Below, piece by piece: positions 21,650-30,577 of a stretch of DNA of 64,000 nucleotides. The stretch comes from Gemmatimonadota bacterium. Its GTDB lineage: Bacteria > Gemmatimonadota > Gemmatimonadetes > Longimicrobiales > Gaopeijiaceae. The position numbers and the translations under genes are program-made. The DNA lies in contig JAJDTB010000030.1 of the NCBI GenBank assembly GCA_022827345.1, positions 1-64,000 on the forward strand, given 5' to 3'. Position 1 is the first letter of the stretch. The number at the start of each line of letters is the position of its first letter. Below the pieces are notes generated by a model. That model did not search any database. It saw nothing but the letters and a program-made list of their open reading frames with translations, and had not been told where the DNA came from.

Positions 21650-21667
21650 TGTAATGTTGACATTACA
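21650..21667. promoter_or_regulatory. Operator-like palindrome TGTAATGT-N2-ACATTACA (copy 1)
   Basis: A perfect 8+8 bp dyad with a two-base centre lies between murB and the divergent LolD-like ATPase gene. The same palindrome, with nearly the same 20 bases after it (ATGTC.TGTT...TTTAC), recurs at 60423. The form also fits the general TGT-N12-ACA pattern bound by several helix-turn-helix regulators. The regulator is unknown. Confidence 0.55.
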
Positions 21668-21782
21668 ATATGTCATGTTCTCTTTACATTTCTCGTAGGC
21701 GGCGCTCCGCTTCGCGGTTGCTGCATGGCCGGTTCCGCTACATTGCCGGTGTCGTATCGCGCCTGCGACCCGTCCCACGAAT

Positions 21783-22511
21783 ATGACCAGATCACTCATA
21801 CGCCTCAATGCGGTGAGCCGTGTCTTTCGCACCAACGAGGTGGAGGCCCGCGCGCTCTCGAACGTCTCGCTCACCGTCGAGCGCGGCGAATTCGTCTCGA
21901 TCGCCGGCCCCTCGGGGTGCGGCAAGACCACCCTGTTGTCGATCCTGGGACTCCTGGATGCGCCCACCGAGGGCGAGTACTTCCTCGACGGCGAGCCGGT
22001 CACCTCGCTGTCCGCGAGCCGGCGGGCGGAGCTCCGCAATCGCTCGATCGGCTTCGTCTTTCAGACCTTCAACCTCATTGGCGATCTCACCGTTTTCGAG
22101 AACGTCGAACTTCCGCTCAGCTACAGGGGACTGGCGCGCAGGGAGCGGCGCGCGCGTGCCTTGGAATCCCTGGAGCGAGTGGGAATGGCCGAGTGGGAGG
22201 AACACTATCCCTCCCAGCTCTCGGGTGGCCAGCAGCAGCGGGTGGCCGTCGCCCGGGCTCTCGCGGGCCGGCCCCTGATCCTGCTGGCCGACGAGCCCAC
22301 CGGGAACCTGGACTCCGCCAATGGCCAGGCGGTGATGGAACTGCTGGGCGAACTGCACGCGGCCGGGGCCACGGTCTGCATGGTGACCCACGACCCGCGG
22401 TACGCTCACGCCGCCGACCGGACCGTGCATCTTTTCGACGGCCGGATCGTTCCCGAGAGTCGGGGGAGGAGTGCCGCAGCGCTCACGCGGAGCGGTTTCG
22501 AGGTATCCTGA
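21783..22511 (+). CDS. ABC transporter ATP-binding protein, LolD/MacB type
   Basis: A 242-residue ATPase with Walker A (GPSGCGKTT), Q-loop (FVFQTFNLI), signature ([15 protein letters not shown]), Walker B ([12 protein letters not shown]) and H-loop (MVTHDPR). The LSGGQQQR and EPTGNLD forms are typical of the LolD/MacB/FtsE class, which drive lipoprotein release, efflux or cell-division functions. No permease gene adjoins it, so its membrane partner must be encoded elsewhere. It is preceded by about 115 bases of leader after the palindrome at 21650. Confidence 0.9.
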   Translation: MTRSLIRLNAVSRVFRTNEVEARALSNVSLTVERGEFVSIAGPSGCGKTTLLSILGLLDAPTEGEYFLDGEPVTSLSASRRAELRNRSIGFVFQTFNLIGDLTVFENVELPLSYRGLARRERRARALESLERVGMAEWEEHYPSQLSGGQQQRVAVARALAGRPLILLADEPTGNLDSANGQAVMELLGELHAAGATVCMVTHDPRYAHAADRTVHLFDGRIVPESRGRSAAALTRSGFEVS

Positions 22512-22591
22512 CCCGGTTTATCTTTTCGCGGTGCAGCGTCGGTGCGTGGACCCACCGCCGACCACAGAGACGATCGATTCGAGGAGCCCGA

Positions 22592-23011
22592 ATGTCGGTG
22601 CCCGACAGGAGAATCCGTGTGCTGGTGGCCAAGCCCGGCCTCGACGGGCACGACCGCGGCGCGAAGGTGATCGCGGCCGCGTTCCGCGACGCCGGCTTCG
22701 AGGTGGTGTACACGGGTCTCCATCAGACGCCCGAGATGGTCGTGGCGGCGGCGGTGCAGGAGGATGTGGACGTGGTCGCCATGTCGGTGCTCTCGGGTGC
22801 CCACATGACCCTGTTTCCCCGGGTGCGGGAACTGCTCGACGCCCAGGGGCTGGAGCACATCCTGCTCACCGGCGGCGGCATCATCCCGAAGGATGACGCC
22901 CGGGCGCTCGGGGAAATCGGCGTGGGCCGCGTTTTCGGACCCGGAACGCCGACCGGCGAGGCCATCGCCTACATCCGCGACTGGTTCGCCGGCCGGGAGG
23001 ATCCCTACTAG
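22592..23011 (+). CDS. Cobalamin-binding small subunit of methylmalonyl-CoA mutase type
   Basis: A 139-residue stand-alone B12-binding domain of the acyl-CoA mutase class. It has the DxHxxG motif in [12 protein letters not shown], whose His becomes the lower cobalt ligand, plus the SVLSGAH and [11 protein letters not shown] loops that line the nucleotide tail pocket. The ATG at 22592 has a GAGGAG site upstream. In archaea and many bacteria such subunits pair with a separately encoded large catalytic subunit; none is present in this window. It heads the acyl-CoA cluster, consistent with propionyl-CoA or other short acyl-CoA rearrangement. Confidence 0.9.
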   Translation: MSVPDRRIRVLVAKPGLDGHDRGAKVIAAAFRDAGFEVVYTGLHQTPEMVVAAAVQEDVDVVAMSVLSGAHMTLFPRVRELLDAQGLEHILLTGGGIIPKDDARALGEIGVGRVFGPGTPTGEAIAYIRDWFAGREDPY

Positions 23012-23088
23012 TGTCGCGTCCCCGGAAACTCCCGGCAGTTCGAGCACCGGCGCGTCCGGGCCGGACCGCTTCCCGCAGGTAGCCACGG

Positions 23089-24738
23089 GTGGAGCCGAGC
23101 GACGCTGATCTGTCCGCGCGCCCCGGGCGCATGGGGGAGCTGGCGCGCGAGCTGCTGGAACTGCGCGGCCGGCTGAGGCTGGGTGGCGGCCCCGACAGGA
23201 TCCGGCGCCAGCGGGACCGCGGCAAGCTCACCGCCCGGGACCGGCTCCATCACTTGCTCGACCCGGGGGCCACGTGGGTGGAGATCGGTCTCCTGGTCGC
23301 CCACGACCGCTACGACGGCAAGGCTCCGGGGGCGGGGGTGGTGACCGGGGTGGGCGTCGTCGAGGGCCGTGAAGTGGTCGTGGTGGCCAACGACGCGACC
23401 GTCAAGGCGGGGTCGTGGTGGCCGGAGACGATCAAGAAGATCCTGCGCGCGCAGGAGATTGCCATGCGCTGCGCGATGCCCATCATCTACCTCGTGGACT
23501 CGGCGGGCGTGAATCTCCCGTACCAGGGGGGCGTGTTCCCGGGGCAGTACGGCGCGGCCAGGATCTTCCAGTACAACTCGATCATGCGCCGCTACCTGCG
23601 CACCCCGCAGCTCGCCGCGGTCATGGGTCCGTGCATCGCCGGGGGCGCGTACCTGCCGGCGCTCTCGGACGTGATCCTCATGGTGGAAGGCACCAGCTTC
23701 ATGGGACTGGGCGGCCCCAACCTGGTGAAGGGCGCGACCGGTCAATCGGTGGACAGGGAAACGCTGGGGGGCGCGGCCGTGCACACCGGGGTCAGCGGCG
23801 TCGCGCACTATCGGGCCGCCAACGACGAGGACTGCCTGGCGAAGCTGCGGGCGCTGGTTGCCGATCTGCCGCGGCAGCACGGCCCTTCGCCCGCCGGAGC
23901 GGACTTCGACCCGCCGGTGCGGCCGGCCGAGGATCTCTACGCACTGATCCCCGACGACCACCGGCGGCCCTACGACATGGAAGCGGTCCTCGACGCCCTG
24001 GTGGACAGGGGCGGACTGACCGAATTCCAGCCGGAACACGCGGCCGAACTGATCTGCGGGACGGGCTCCATCGCCGGGATCACTGTGGGAGTGATCGCGA
24101 ACCGGCGGACCGTGGTGAAGGACTCCCGCGACGGACCTCCGCGCTTCGGTGGCATCATCTACACCGAGTCGGCGGACAAGGCCGCGTATTTCATCGACAC
24201 GATGAATCGCCAGGGCACCCCGATCGTGTTCGTCCAGGACGTGTCCGGGTTCATGGTGGGGCCCGAGGCGGAGCACAGCGGCATCATCCGCGCCGGCGCG
24301 CGTTTCGTCGAGGCGATGGCCACTGCGGCCGTGCCCAAGCTCGTAGTCACCCTCAATCACGCATCCGGCGCCGGGTACTACGCGATGGCGGGGCAGGGGT
24401 TCGACCCGGACTTCATCCTCACCCTTCCCACCGGGCGCATGGGGGTGATGGAGGGCGAGAGCGCGGTGATGGCGCTTTTCGGTGCCCGGCTGGAGAGGCT
24501 CAGGGCGGAGGGGCGCGAGCCGGAGGCGGAGCTCACCGAAGAGATGGATGCCGTGCGCGCCGAGTACGACCGGCAGCTCGACGCGACCTTCGCCGCGGCG
24601 CGGGGGTTCGTCGATGCGGTGGTCCTCCCCGAGGAGGTGCGTGACTGGCTGACCCTGCTGCTGCGGGCGGCCCTCAACAACCCGGGACCGCACCTGGGGG
24701 CCTTCGTGCTACCGCGGGACCTGGGGGGAACGGTCTGA
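23089..24738 (+). CDS. Acyl-CoA carboxylase carboxyltransferase (beta) subunit
   Basis: A 549-residue biotin-dependent carboxyltransferase of the propionyl/methylcrotonyl/geranyl-CoA carboxylase class. It shows the N-half oxyanion region ([15 protein letters not shown]) and the C-half region ([15 protein letters not shown]). The N-terminal [17 protein letters not shown] block is family-typical. It starts at a GTG and its stop overlaps the next start (TGATG, 24736-24740). The biotin carboxylase/carrier subunit is not in this window. The AtuA-like and methylglutaconyl-CoA-hydratase-like neighbours favour a 3-methylcrotonyl- or geranyl-CoA-type substrate, but this is inference. Confidence 0.92.
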   Translation: MEPSDADLSARPGRMGELARELLELRGRLRLGGGPDRIRRQRDRGKLTARDRLHHLLDPGATWVEIGLLVAHDRYDGKAPGAGVVTGVGVVEGREVVVVANDATVKAGSWWPETIKKILRAQEIAMRCAMPIIYLVDSAGVNLPYQGGVFPGQYGAARIFQYNSIMRRYLRTPQLAAVMGPCIAGGAYLPALSDVILMVEGTSFMGLGGPNLVKGATGQSVDRETLGGAAVHTGVSGVAHYRAANDEDCLAKLRALVADLPRQHGPSPAGADFDPPVRPAEDLYALIPDDHRRPYDMEAVLDALVDRGGLTEFQPEHAAELICGTGSIAGITVGVIANRRTVVKDSRDGPPRFGGIIYTESADKAAYFIDTMNRQGTPIVFVQDVSGFMVGPEAEHSGIIRAGARFVEAMATAAVPKLVVTLNHASGAGYYAMAGQGFDPDFILTLPTGRMGVMEGESAVMALFGARLERLRAEGREPEAELTEEMDAVRAEYDRQLDATFAAARGFVDAVVLPEEVRDWLTLLLRAALNNPGPHLGAFVLPRDLGGTV

Positions 24739-26123
24739 TGACGGAGACGAGCGCGCGGCCCATCCGGATCGCGAGCGGCCAGGGGTTCTGGGGCGACGAC
24801 CTCGAGGCGCCGATCCGCCAGGTGGAGGGTGGGCCGGTCGACTACCTCATGCTCGACTACCTGGCCGAGGTGACCATGTCGATCATGCAGAAGCAGCGAG
24901 CTCGGAACCCCGCGGCGGGATACGCGCGGGACTTCGTGCCACTGATGGAGCGCATCTTCCCGGCCTGCGCCGAGCGCGGCATCAGGGTGGTGACCAACGC
25001 CGGGGGAGTGAATCCCGCGGAGTGCGCGCGCGCGGTGGCCGAGGCGGGCCGGCGGGCCGGGGTGGAGGGGCGCGCGCGGATCGGTGTCGTGACCGGCGAC
25101 GATCTCATGGAGCGGCTCGACGACCTCATGGACGCGGGACACGCGCTGCGCAACATGGAGACCGGCGAGCCGCTCGAGACCGTGAGGGACAGCGTGCGCA
25201 GCGCCAACGTCTATCTGGGTGCCCGGCCCATCGTGCAGGCCCTGCAGGGAGAAGCGCTGGTCGTGGTGACGGGCCGCTCGACCGACACCGCGCTCACCTA
25301 CGCCCCCATGGCCAGGGAATTCGGATGGGCATGGGACGGCTACGACCAGCTGGCCAGCGGGGTCGTCGCGGGCCACATCAACGAGTGCGGGGCGCAGGCG
25401 AGCGGTGGCAACTGTCTGGCGGACTGGTGGGACATCCCCGACCTGGCCGAGGTGGGGTTCCCGATCGTGGAGGCCGACGCCGACGGGAGCTTCGTCGTCA
25501 CCAGACACCCGGGGCTTGGCGGCACCGTCTCGCTGCGCACCGTCAAGGAACAGATCCTCTACGAGATGGGGGATCCGTCGACCTACATCACCCCCGACGT
25601 GATCGCCGACTTCACCACCATTCGGCTCGCCCAGGACGGCGACAACCGGGTGCGTGTCAGCGGCATCCGGGGGCGGGCCCCGACGCCGCACCTCAAGGTG
25701 TCGGTCGCCTGCTCGGCGGGGTACAAGGCCGTCGGGACGCTGGTGTACGCGTGGCCGGACGCCGCCGCGAAGGCGCGGGCCGCGGCCGCGATTCTGCGGA
25801 AGCGGCTCGATCGCCTGGGCCTGACCTTCGACCGGGTGCTTGTCGAGCTCGTCGGCTGGGACGCCACGCACGGCCCGCTGGCCGGCGAGCCGCCGCCGGA
25901 TCTCCCCGAGGTGCAGCTGCGAATCGGCGTGAGGGGTCCCGATCGCGCATCCGTCGCGCGGTTCACCCGCGAGATCGCGCCGCTCGTGCTCACCGGTCCG
26001 CCATCCGTCACCGGGTTCGCCGGGGGACGGCCGCGGGTGCAGGAGATCGTGGCCTACTGGCCGGCGCTCATCGACCGCACGGTTGTCGAGCCGCATCTTT
26101 CCGTCGAGTTTGTCGAGGTATGA
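24738..26123 (+). CDS. AtuA family protein, N-terminal portion (DUF1446)
   Basis: A 461-residue member of the AtuA family, named from the acyclic terpene (citronellol/geraniol) utilisation cluster of Pseudomonas; its chemistry is not established. Recognisable blocks include [13 protein letters not shown] at the start, [15 protein letters not shown] and [15 protein letters not shown]. The gene stops before the small C-terminal domain that single-chain AtuA proteins carry; that part appears to be the separate gene at 26203. It is translationally coupled to the carboxyltransferase gene, supporting a role in the same catabolic pathway. Confidence 0.85.
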   Translation: MTETSARPIRIASGQGFWGDDLEAPIRQVEGGPVDYLMLDYLAEVTMSIMQKQRARNPAAGYARDFVPLMERIFPACAERGIRVVTNAGGVNPAECARAVAEAGRRAGVEGRARIGVVTGDDLMERLDDLMDAGHALRNMETGEPLETVRDSVRSANVYLGARPIVQALQGEALVVVTGRSTDTALTYAPMAREFGWAWDGYDQLASGVVAGHINECGAQASGGNCLADWWDIPDLAEVGFPIVEADADGSFVVTRHPGLGGTVSLRTVKEQILYEMGDPSTYITPDVIADFTTIRLAQDGDNRVRVSGIRGRAPTPHLKVSVACSAGYKAVGTLVYAWPDAAAKARAAAAILRKRLDRLGLTFDRVLVELVGWDATHGPLAGEPPPDLPEVQLRIGVRGPDRASVARFTREIAPLVLTGPPSVTGFAGGRPRVQEIVAYWPALIDRTVVEPHLSVEFVEV

Positions 26124-26202
26124 CGAGACACCTGCACACCAGACCCGGCGAAGCGGCCCGCGGACTGCGCCCTGCCCGCTCCCTGCGCACGGCTGCGCGC
26201 TG

Positions 26203-26583
26203 ATGACGAAAGTGCCCCTGCTGGACTTCGCCCACGCCCGCTCCGGCGACAAGGGCAACACGGCGAACGTCGGCCTTATCGCCTACGAAGAGCGGGACTA
26301 CCCCCTCCTCGTCGAGAAGGTCACCGCAGACCGCGTGAAGGAGCACTTTGCAGGCATGCTGGAGGGCCCGGTGGAGCGTTTCGCGCTCGACAACCTGGGC
26401 GCGTTGAACTTCCTTCTGCACGGCGCGCTGGATGGCGGCGGCACGGTGTCGCTCATGACCGACGCGCAGGGAAAGGTCTTCAGCACCGCGCTCCTGCGGA
26501 TGGAGATCGAGGTGCCCGACGAGGTCGCGGACCGGGTGCGTGGCAGGGGGCGGCTGCCGGCTGCAAGAGGTGGAACAGGATGA
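26203..26583 (+). CDS. AtuA C-terminal-domain protein (separate small subunit)
   Basis: A 126-residue protein that begins LLDFAHARSGDKGNTANVGL, matching the C-terminal domain found at the end of full-length AtuA proteins. Here it is a separate gene 79 bases after the larger AtuA part, so the family protein is split in two. Its stop overlaps the enoyl-CoA hydratase start (26580-26583). The role is unknown; it presumably forms a complex with the upstream protein. Confidence 0.8.
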   Translation: MTKVPLLDFAHARSGDKGNTANVGLIAYEERDYPLLVEKVTADRVKEHFAGMLEGPVERFALDNLGALNFLLHGALDGGGTVSLMTDAQGKVFSTALLRMEIEVPDEVADRVRGRGRLPAARGGTG

Positions 26584-27356
26584 ACAGCGGCCCGGTGCTG
26601 CGCCGCGACACCGACGACGGCGTCACAAGCCTCGTCCTCAACCGGCCGGAAAAGCGCAACGCGCTCGCCGCCGCCATGGTAGAGGAACTCCTCCGCCTCC
26701 TGGCCGAGGCGGGGGCCGATCCCGGCGTGCGGGTCATCGCGCTCCGCGGCAGCGGCCGCGATTTCTGCGCGGGGGCGGACCTGGGCGAGATCGCCGCCTC
26801 CCAGTCGCAGGGCCCGGAAGCCGGGCTGGTCGACGCGCGGCGCCTCGGCGAAGTCTTCCTGACGATGCGGCGCCTTCCGCAGCCGGTTGTTGCCGTGGTG
26901 CAGGGGCGGGCGCTGGGCGGGGGTTGCGGTCTCGCCACCGCATGCGATCTGGTCGTCGCGCACGAAGACGCCAGCCTGGGGTATCCCGAGGTGCACCTCG
27001 GCTTCGTGCCTGCCCTGGTGATGTCCATCCTGAAGCGCAAGGTCGGCGATTCCGCCGCCTTCGAGCTCCTGCTGCGCGGCCGGGGCATCACCGCACGGGA
27101 GTCGGCGTCGATCGGCCTGGTCAACCAGGTCATCCCCGGTGATCGCTTCGAGAGCACGGTGGAGGAGTACCTTGCCGCCCTCGCGACCCGCCCGGCGACG
27201 GCCGTGGCGCTGACCAAGCGACTCTTCTACGGCCTCGACGGCGCCTCCATCGAGGATGCCATTGCCCGGGGCGCCGAGGTGAACGCCCTCGCCCGGTTCA
27301 CGGAGGACTGCAAGCGCGGAGTGGCGAGCTTCCTCGCCCGCAGCCGGAGGCGGTGA
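26580..27356 (+). CDS. Enoyl-CoA hydratase/isomerase family protein, methylglutaconyl-CoA hydratase-like
   Basis: A 258-residue crotonase-fold enzyme. The oxyanion-hole segments are GSGRDFCAGADLGE and LGGGCGLATACDLVV. The catalytic Glu lies in GYPEVHLGFVPA, a form (PEV.LG..PA rather than LIPGAGGT) seen in 3-methylglutaconyl-CoA hydratases of leucine and terpene breakdown. Only one of the two classical crotonase Glu residues is obvious. Together with the carboxylase and the acyl-CoA dehydrogenase, this supports a leucine/isoprenoid (Liu/Atu-type) pathway. The specific substrate is inferred from context. Confidence 0.85.
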   Translation: MNSGPVLRRDTDDGVTSLVLNRPEKRNALAAAMVEELLRLLAEAGADPGVRVIALRGSGRDFCAGADLGEIAASQSQGPEAGLVDARRLGEVFLTMRRLPQPVVAVVQGRALGGGCGLATACDLVVAHEDASLGYPEVHLGFVPALVMSILKRKVGDSAAFELLLRGRGITARESASIGLVNQVIPGDRFESTVEEYLAALATRPATAVALTKRLFYGLDGASIEDAIARGAEVNALARFTEDCKRGVASFLARSRRR

Positions 27357-27360
27357 GCCC

Positions 27361-27549
27361 GTGTTCCGCGCATCCGGATCGCAACAGGCCGAGGACGACC
27401 GATACGTCCTGTGGAAGGTGCGCCTCTTCGCGCTCGGAGCGGCCCTGGCCCTGGCCGGCATGGTCTGGACGGTTCGCTGGCTGGTCTGGGCGGGAATCGC
27501 GGCGCTGGCCGCCGGGTTGGCTCTCCGGCTTCTGCCCCGCAGAGATTGA
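27361..27549 (+). CDS. Small hypothetical membrane protein
   Basis: A 62-residue protein with two adjacent hydrophobic segments (LFALGAALALAGMVW and WAGIAALAAGLALRL) and basic ends, likely a helical hairpin in the inner membrane. The GTG start at 27361 has a GGAGGCGGTGA site at the end of the hydratase gene, so it is translated as part of the operon. Its last codons merge into a 29-bp tandem repeat. No family is recognised. Confidence 0.5.
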   Translation: MFRASGSQQAEDDRYVLWKVRLFALGAALALAGMVWTVRWLVWAGIAALAAGLALRLLPRRD

Positions 27550-27664
27550 TCCTGCGCCTCCTGTCGCACCGGGGCTGATCCACCGGTTCCTGCCGCGCCG
27601 GGGTTGATCTACCGGAGTCCGCCGCGCCGGGACTGAGCCGCCAGAGTCTGCGGCTCCGCCCGCA
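27520..27664 (+). repeat. Degenerate 29-bp tandem repeat, about five units
   Basis: Units begin at 27520, 27549, 27578, 27607 and 27636. Units two to four share the pattern ATCCACCGG..CCTGCCGCG followed by CCGGGG.TG, with 22 of 29 identical bases between neighbours. The first unit overlaps the 3' end of the small membrane protein gene; the fifth is badly decayed. The 29-base period is not a multiple of three, so it is not simply an expanding protein repeat. It fills the gap before recQ. Confidence 0.65.
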
Positions 27665-27720
27665 TCAGTCCCATCTGGCCATTCCGGCGCCCCGGTCGCG
27701 CCGTTTTGTTTCCCGGCGTG

Positions 27721-29268
27721 ATGCACGAGCACGAAGACGACGTCGTCCACGAGGGGGCCCGGGCCGTCCTCCGCGAGAAGTTCGGCTTCGACGGATTCCG
27801 GCCCGGACAGGAGCGCCTGATCGCCGGGGTGCTGTCGGGCCGCGACACGCTGGGCGTCCTCCCCACCGGCGGCGGCAAGACCCTCACCTACCAGCTTCCG
27901 GCCTTCATGCTGGACGGCCTGGTAGTGGTGGTGAGCCCCCTCATCTCCCTGATGCAGGATCAGGTCGACCGGGCCTGCCGTCTCGGGCTCCGCGCCGCGT
28001 CCCTCACCTCCCAGGATTCCAGGGACGTCCAGGACGAGAATCAGCGCGCCATCGCGGAGAGGCGCTTGGACCTTCTCTTCTGTTCCCCGGAACGGCTCGA
28101 AGCGAAGAAGCTCCGCGGCCTCCTCGGCTCGTCCCCCGTCTCGCTGATCACGATCGACGAAGCCCACTGCATCTCGGAGTGGGGCCACGAGTTCCGTCCG
28201 GCGTTCCGGCGCATCAGCCGCCTGCGCTCGATCGTCAGCGCGCCGGTCCTGGCGGTGACCGCCACCGCCACCCCCGCCGTGCGCGAGGACATCGTACAGG
28301 TCCTGGGCATGCGCGATCCCGTGAGGGTCGTCACCTCGTTCGACCGCCCCAACATTCGCTGGCTGGTCGCCCGCAGCCGTCCGGGTGCGGACCGGATCCG
28401 GGCCATGGTCCGGCTGATCTGCAGAGCGCCGCCCGGGTGTGCGAAGCGCGCGCTCATCGTGTATGCGCCCACCCGGCGCCAGGTCGTGAGCGTGCGGCGC
28501 GCCCTCGCCAGCCAGGGCGTCATCGGCGACGCCTACCACGCCGCGCTCCCCAAGGAGGAGCGCCAGGCCGTGCAGCAGCGATTCATGTCCCGGAAGTCGA
28601 ACGTCGTGGTGGCCACCTGCGCCTTCGGGATGGGCATCGACCGGGGCGACGTGTGGGCCGTCTTCCACTACGCCTTCCCCGGATCGCTCGAGAGCTACTA
28701 CCAGGAGGCGGGCCGGGCCGGGCGGGACGGCGAGCAGTCGCTGGCGCTGGGGTTCGTCCATCGCGACGACTGGAAGGTGCCGGCGGCGTTCCTGGACCGC
28801 GCATATCCCAAACCAGCCGACGTGCTCAGGGTGCTGAAGCGGATCCGCGGCCGGCGAGCCGCCAGCCGCTTGGCGCCCGCGCGCGTCATCGGCAGCGGCG
28901 GTGCCAACGTGCCCCACCTGAAGTGGTTGATGCGCGGCGGAGCCGTGGTGCTTGCCCCCGATTTCGCCGGCTGGATCGACAACTGGCCGGACGGCGAGGC
29001 CGATGGTCCGCCCGCGATCGAGGGTCCGGCGATGACGGTCACCGGCGATGCCCCCGACCTGACCCCCCTCGTATCCGCGCGCAGCCAGGCCAGGCACCGC
29101 CTGCGGGCCATGCAGCGCTACTGCGGCCGGCGGGGATGCCGGAGATCGGCGCTGTTGCGTTATCTTGGGGAAACCGTCGAGCGGCGATCGTGCGGCTCGT
29201 GCGACAAATGTGAACGGTCGCGTTTCCCTGATGGATCCATACCTCCAACAACACCACACCGACCTTAA
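27721..29268 (+). CDS. recQ: ATP-dependent DNA helicase RecQ
   Basis: This superfamily 2 3'-5' helicase acts in recombination and replication-fork repair. The first half holds motif 0 (FRPGQERLI), Walker A (PTGGGKTLTYQLP), DEAH (DEAHCISEWGHEFRP) and TATATP. The second half holds ATCAFGMGIDRGDV and YYQEAGRAGRDG. The RecQ zinc site follows (YCGRRGCRRSALLRYLGE, then CGSCDKC). It ends soon after, without a clear winged-helix or HRDC domain, so at about 515 residues it is a short-form RecQ. The ATG at 27721 follows a GTG at 27718; neither has a strong ribosome binding site. The 3' end overlaps the acyl-CoA dehydrogenase start by 38 bases. Confidence 0.93.
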   Translation: MHEHEDDVVHEGARAVLREKFGFDGFRPGQERLIAGVLSGRDTLGVLPTGGGKTLTYQLPAFMLDGLVVVVSPLISLMQDQVDRACRLGLRAASLTSQDSRDVQDENQRAIAERRLDLLFCSPERLEAKKLRGLLGSSPVSLITIDEAHCISEWGHEFRPAFRRISRLRSIVSAPVLAVTATATPAVREDIVQVLGMRDPVRVVTSFDRPNIRWLVARSRPGADRIRAMVRLICRAPPGCAKRALIVYAPTRRQVVSVRRALASQGVIGDAYHAALPKEERQAVQQRFMSRKSNVVVATCAFGMGIDRGDVWAVFHYAFPGSLESYYQEAGRAGRDGEQSLALGFVHRDDWKVPAAFLDRAYPKPADVLRVLKRIRGRRAASRLAPARVIGSGGANVPHLKWLMRGGAVVLAPDFAGWIDNWPDGEADGPPAIEGPAMTVTGDAPDLTPLVSARSQARHRLRAMQRYCGRRGCRRSALLRYLGETVERRSCGSCDKCERSRFPDGSIPPTTPHRP

Positions 29269-30442
29269 GGCCGACGTCCGGCAATTCGCGCTCGAGGCGA
29301 TCGCCCCGATCGCCCGCGAGCTCGACGAGACCGCCCGCTTCCCCTGGGAGAACGTGCGGGCGATGGCCGAGCGCGGATGGTTCGGCGTCCCCGTGCCCGT
29401 GGAACTGTCGGGGATGGGCCGGGATTACCTGAGCTATATCCTGGTCGTGGAAGAGCTTGCCCGGCACGACGCCAGCCACGCGATCACCGTGTCCGCGCAC
29501 ACGACGCTCGCGATGTCGCCCATCGTCGGCTTCGGCACCGAGGAGCAGAAGGACCGCTTCGTGCCGCCGCTGGCTTCCGGACAGGTACTGGGCGGATTCG
29601 GCCTCACCGAGCCCGGGGCCGGCTCCGACTCCTCCGGCACCCGCACCCGGGCGACGCGCACAGGCGGCGGCTACAGCATCACCGGCAGCAAGATCTTCAT
29701 CACGCACGGCGGCGTCGGCGAGATTTTCGTCGTGACCGCGGTTACGGACCCGGATGCGGGATCCCATGGCATCACGAGCTTCATCGTCTGCAAGCCGACG
29801 GTCGACGTGGAGAAGGCGGCCGAGATCGGCGTCGGCCACCTGCCCTCGCTGCCGTACAGCGACGGGGTAACCTCCGGGGCCAGGGAGGACAAGCTCGGCT
29901 GGCGCGCTTCCGACACGCGGCAGCTGTTCCTGCAGGATGCCCGCGTTCCCGACGGGCAGCGGCTGGGCGATGAGGGCCACGGCTTCACCAACTTCATGAA
30001 GACGCTCGACGCGGGCCGGATCGGCGTGGCCGCGCTGTCTCTGGGCATCGCGCAGGGCGCATTCGACGCCGCCCTCGACTACACGACCCGGCGGCGGCAG
30101 TTCAACCGTCCGGTATGGGACTTCCAGGACGTGCAATTCGGATTGGCCGAGCTGGCGGCCGAGATCGAGGGTGCGCGCCACCTCACCTATCACGCCGCGT
30201 GGCTCAAGGACCGGGGGCGCCCCTTCGCGAAGCAGGCGGCCATGGCGAAGCTCGTCGCAGCCGATCTTGCGGCAAAGTCGGCCCGCGTCGCCGTCCAGCT
30301 CCACGGCGGTGCAGGGTACACATCGGATCACCCCGTCGAACGCATGATGCGCGACGCCAAGGCGTGCGAGATCGGCGAGGGGACCCCCGAAATCCAGAAA
30401 CTGGTAATCGGCCGACACCTGCTGAAGGAGGCCGCCCCGTGA
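29231..30442 (+). CDS. Acyl-CoA dehydrogenase
   Basis: A 403-residue FAD-dependent acyl-CoA dehydrogenase introducing an alpha-beta double bond. The FAD/substrate motif (GGFGLTEPGAGSDSSG) and the nucleotide-site segment (LHGGAGYTSDHPVERMMRDAK) are clear. The catalytic Glu lies in EIGEGTPEIQK near the C-terminus, as in butyryl/isovaleryl-type enzymes. The ATG at 29231 starts the typical helical N-terminal domain (DPYLQQHHTDLKADVRQFA). The gene begins inside the end of recQ. The substrate is probably a short branched acyl-CoA given the neighbouring genes, but it is not proven. Confidence 0.92.
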   Translation: MDPYLQQHHTDLKADVRQFALEAIAPIARELDETARFPWENVRAMAERGWFGVPVPVELSGMGRDYLSYILVVEELARHDASHAITVSAHTTLAMSPIVGFGTEEQKDRFVPPLASGQVLGGFGLTEPGAGSDSSGTRTRATRTGGGYSITGSKIFITHGGVGEIFVVTAVTDPDAGSHGITSFIVCKPTVDVEKAAEIGVGHLPSLPYSDGVTSGAREDKLGWRASDTRQLFLQDARVPDGQRLGDEGHGFTNFMKTLDAGRIGVAALSLGIAQGAFDAALDYTTRRRQFNRPVWDFQDVQFGLAELAAEIEGARHLTYHAAWLKDRGRPFAKQAAMAKLVAADLAAKSARVAVQLHGGAGYTSDHPVERMMRDAKACEIGEGTPEIQKLVIGRHLLKEAAP

Positions 30443-30577
30443 CGGAACTCGCGATTGCGAGCCGGCGGGGCCCCTCCGGCGGTGCGGCACTCACACGCGA
30501 TACGGCGGCCGGAGATTTCTTCCCCGCGCCCGATGGCCGGTTTGCGTTCCATGCCCTGATCGGGCAGGTACGCTGCC

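Noticed and set aside
21650-21667. A PpsR/CrtJ photosynthesis-regulator site because the form is TGT-N12-ACA
   Set aside because: The pattern is loose and shared by many regulators; no photosynthesis or carotenoid gene is present.
21658-21690. Sigma-70 promoter using TTGACA at 21658
   Set aside because: No acceptable -10 box lies at 16-18 bases, and the second copy of the element has TAAACA at that position.
21611-23011. One long frame ending in the B12-binding domain
   Set aside because: Only the part after the ATG at 22592 is protein-like; the rest is a shadow of the ABC ATPase gene in another frame.
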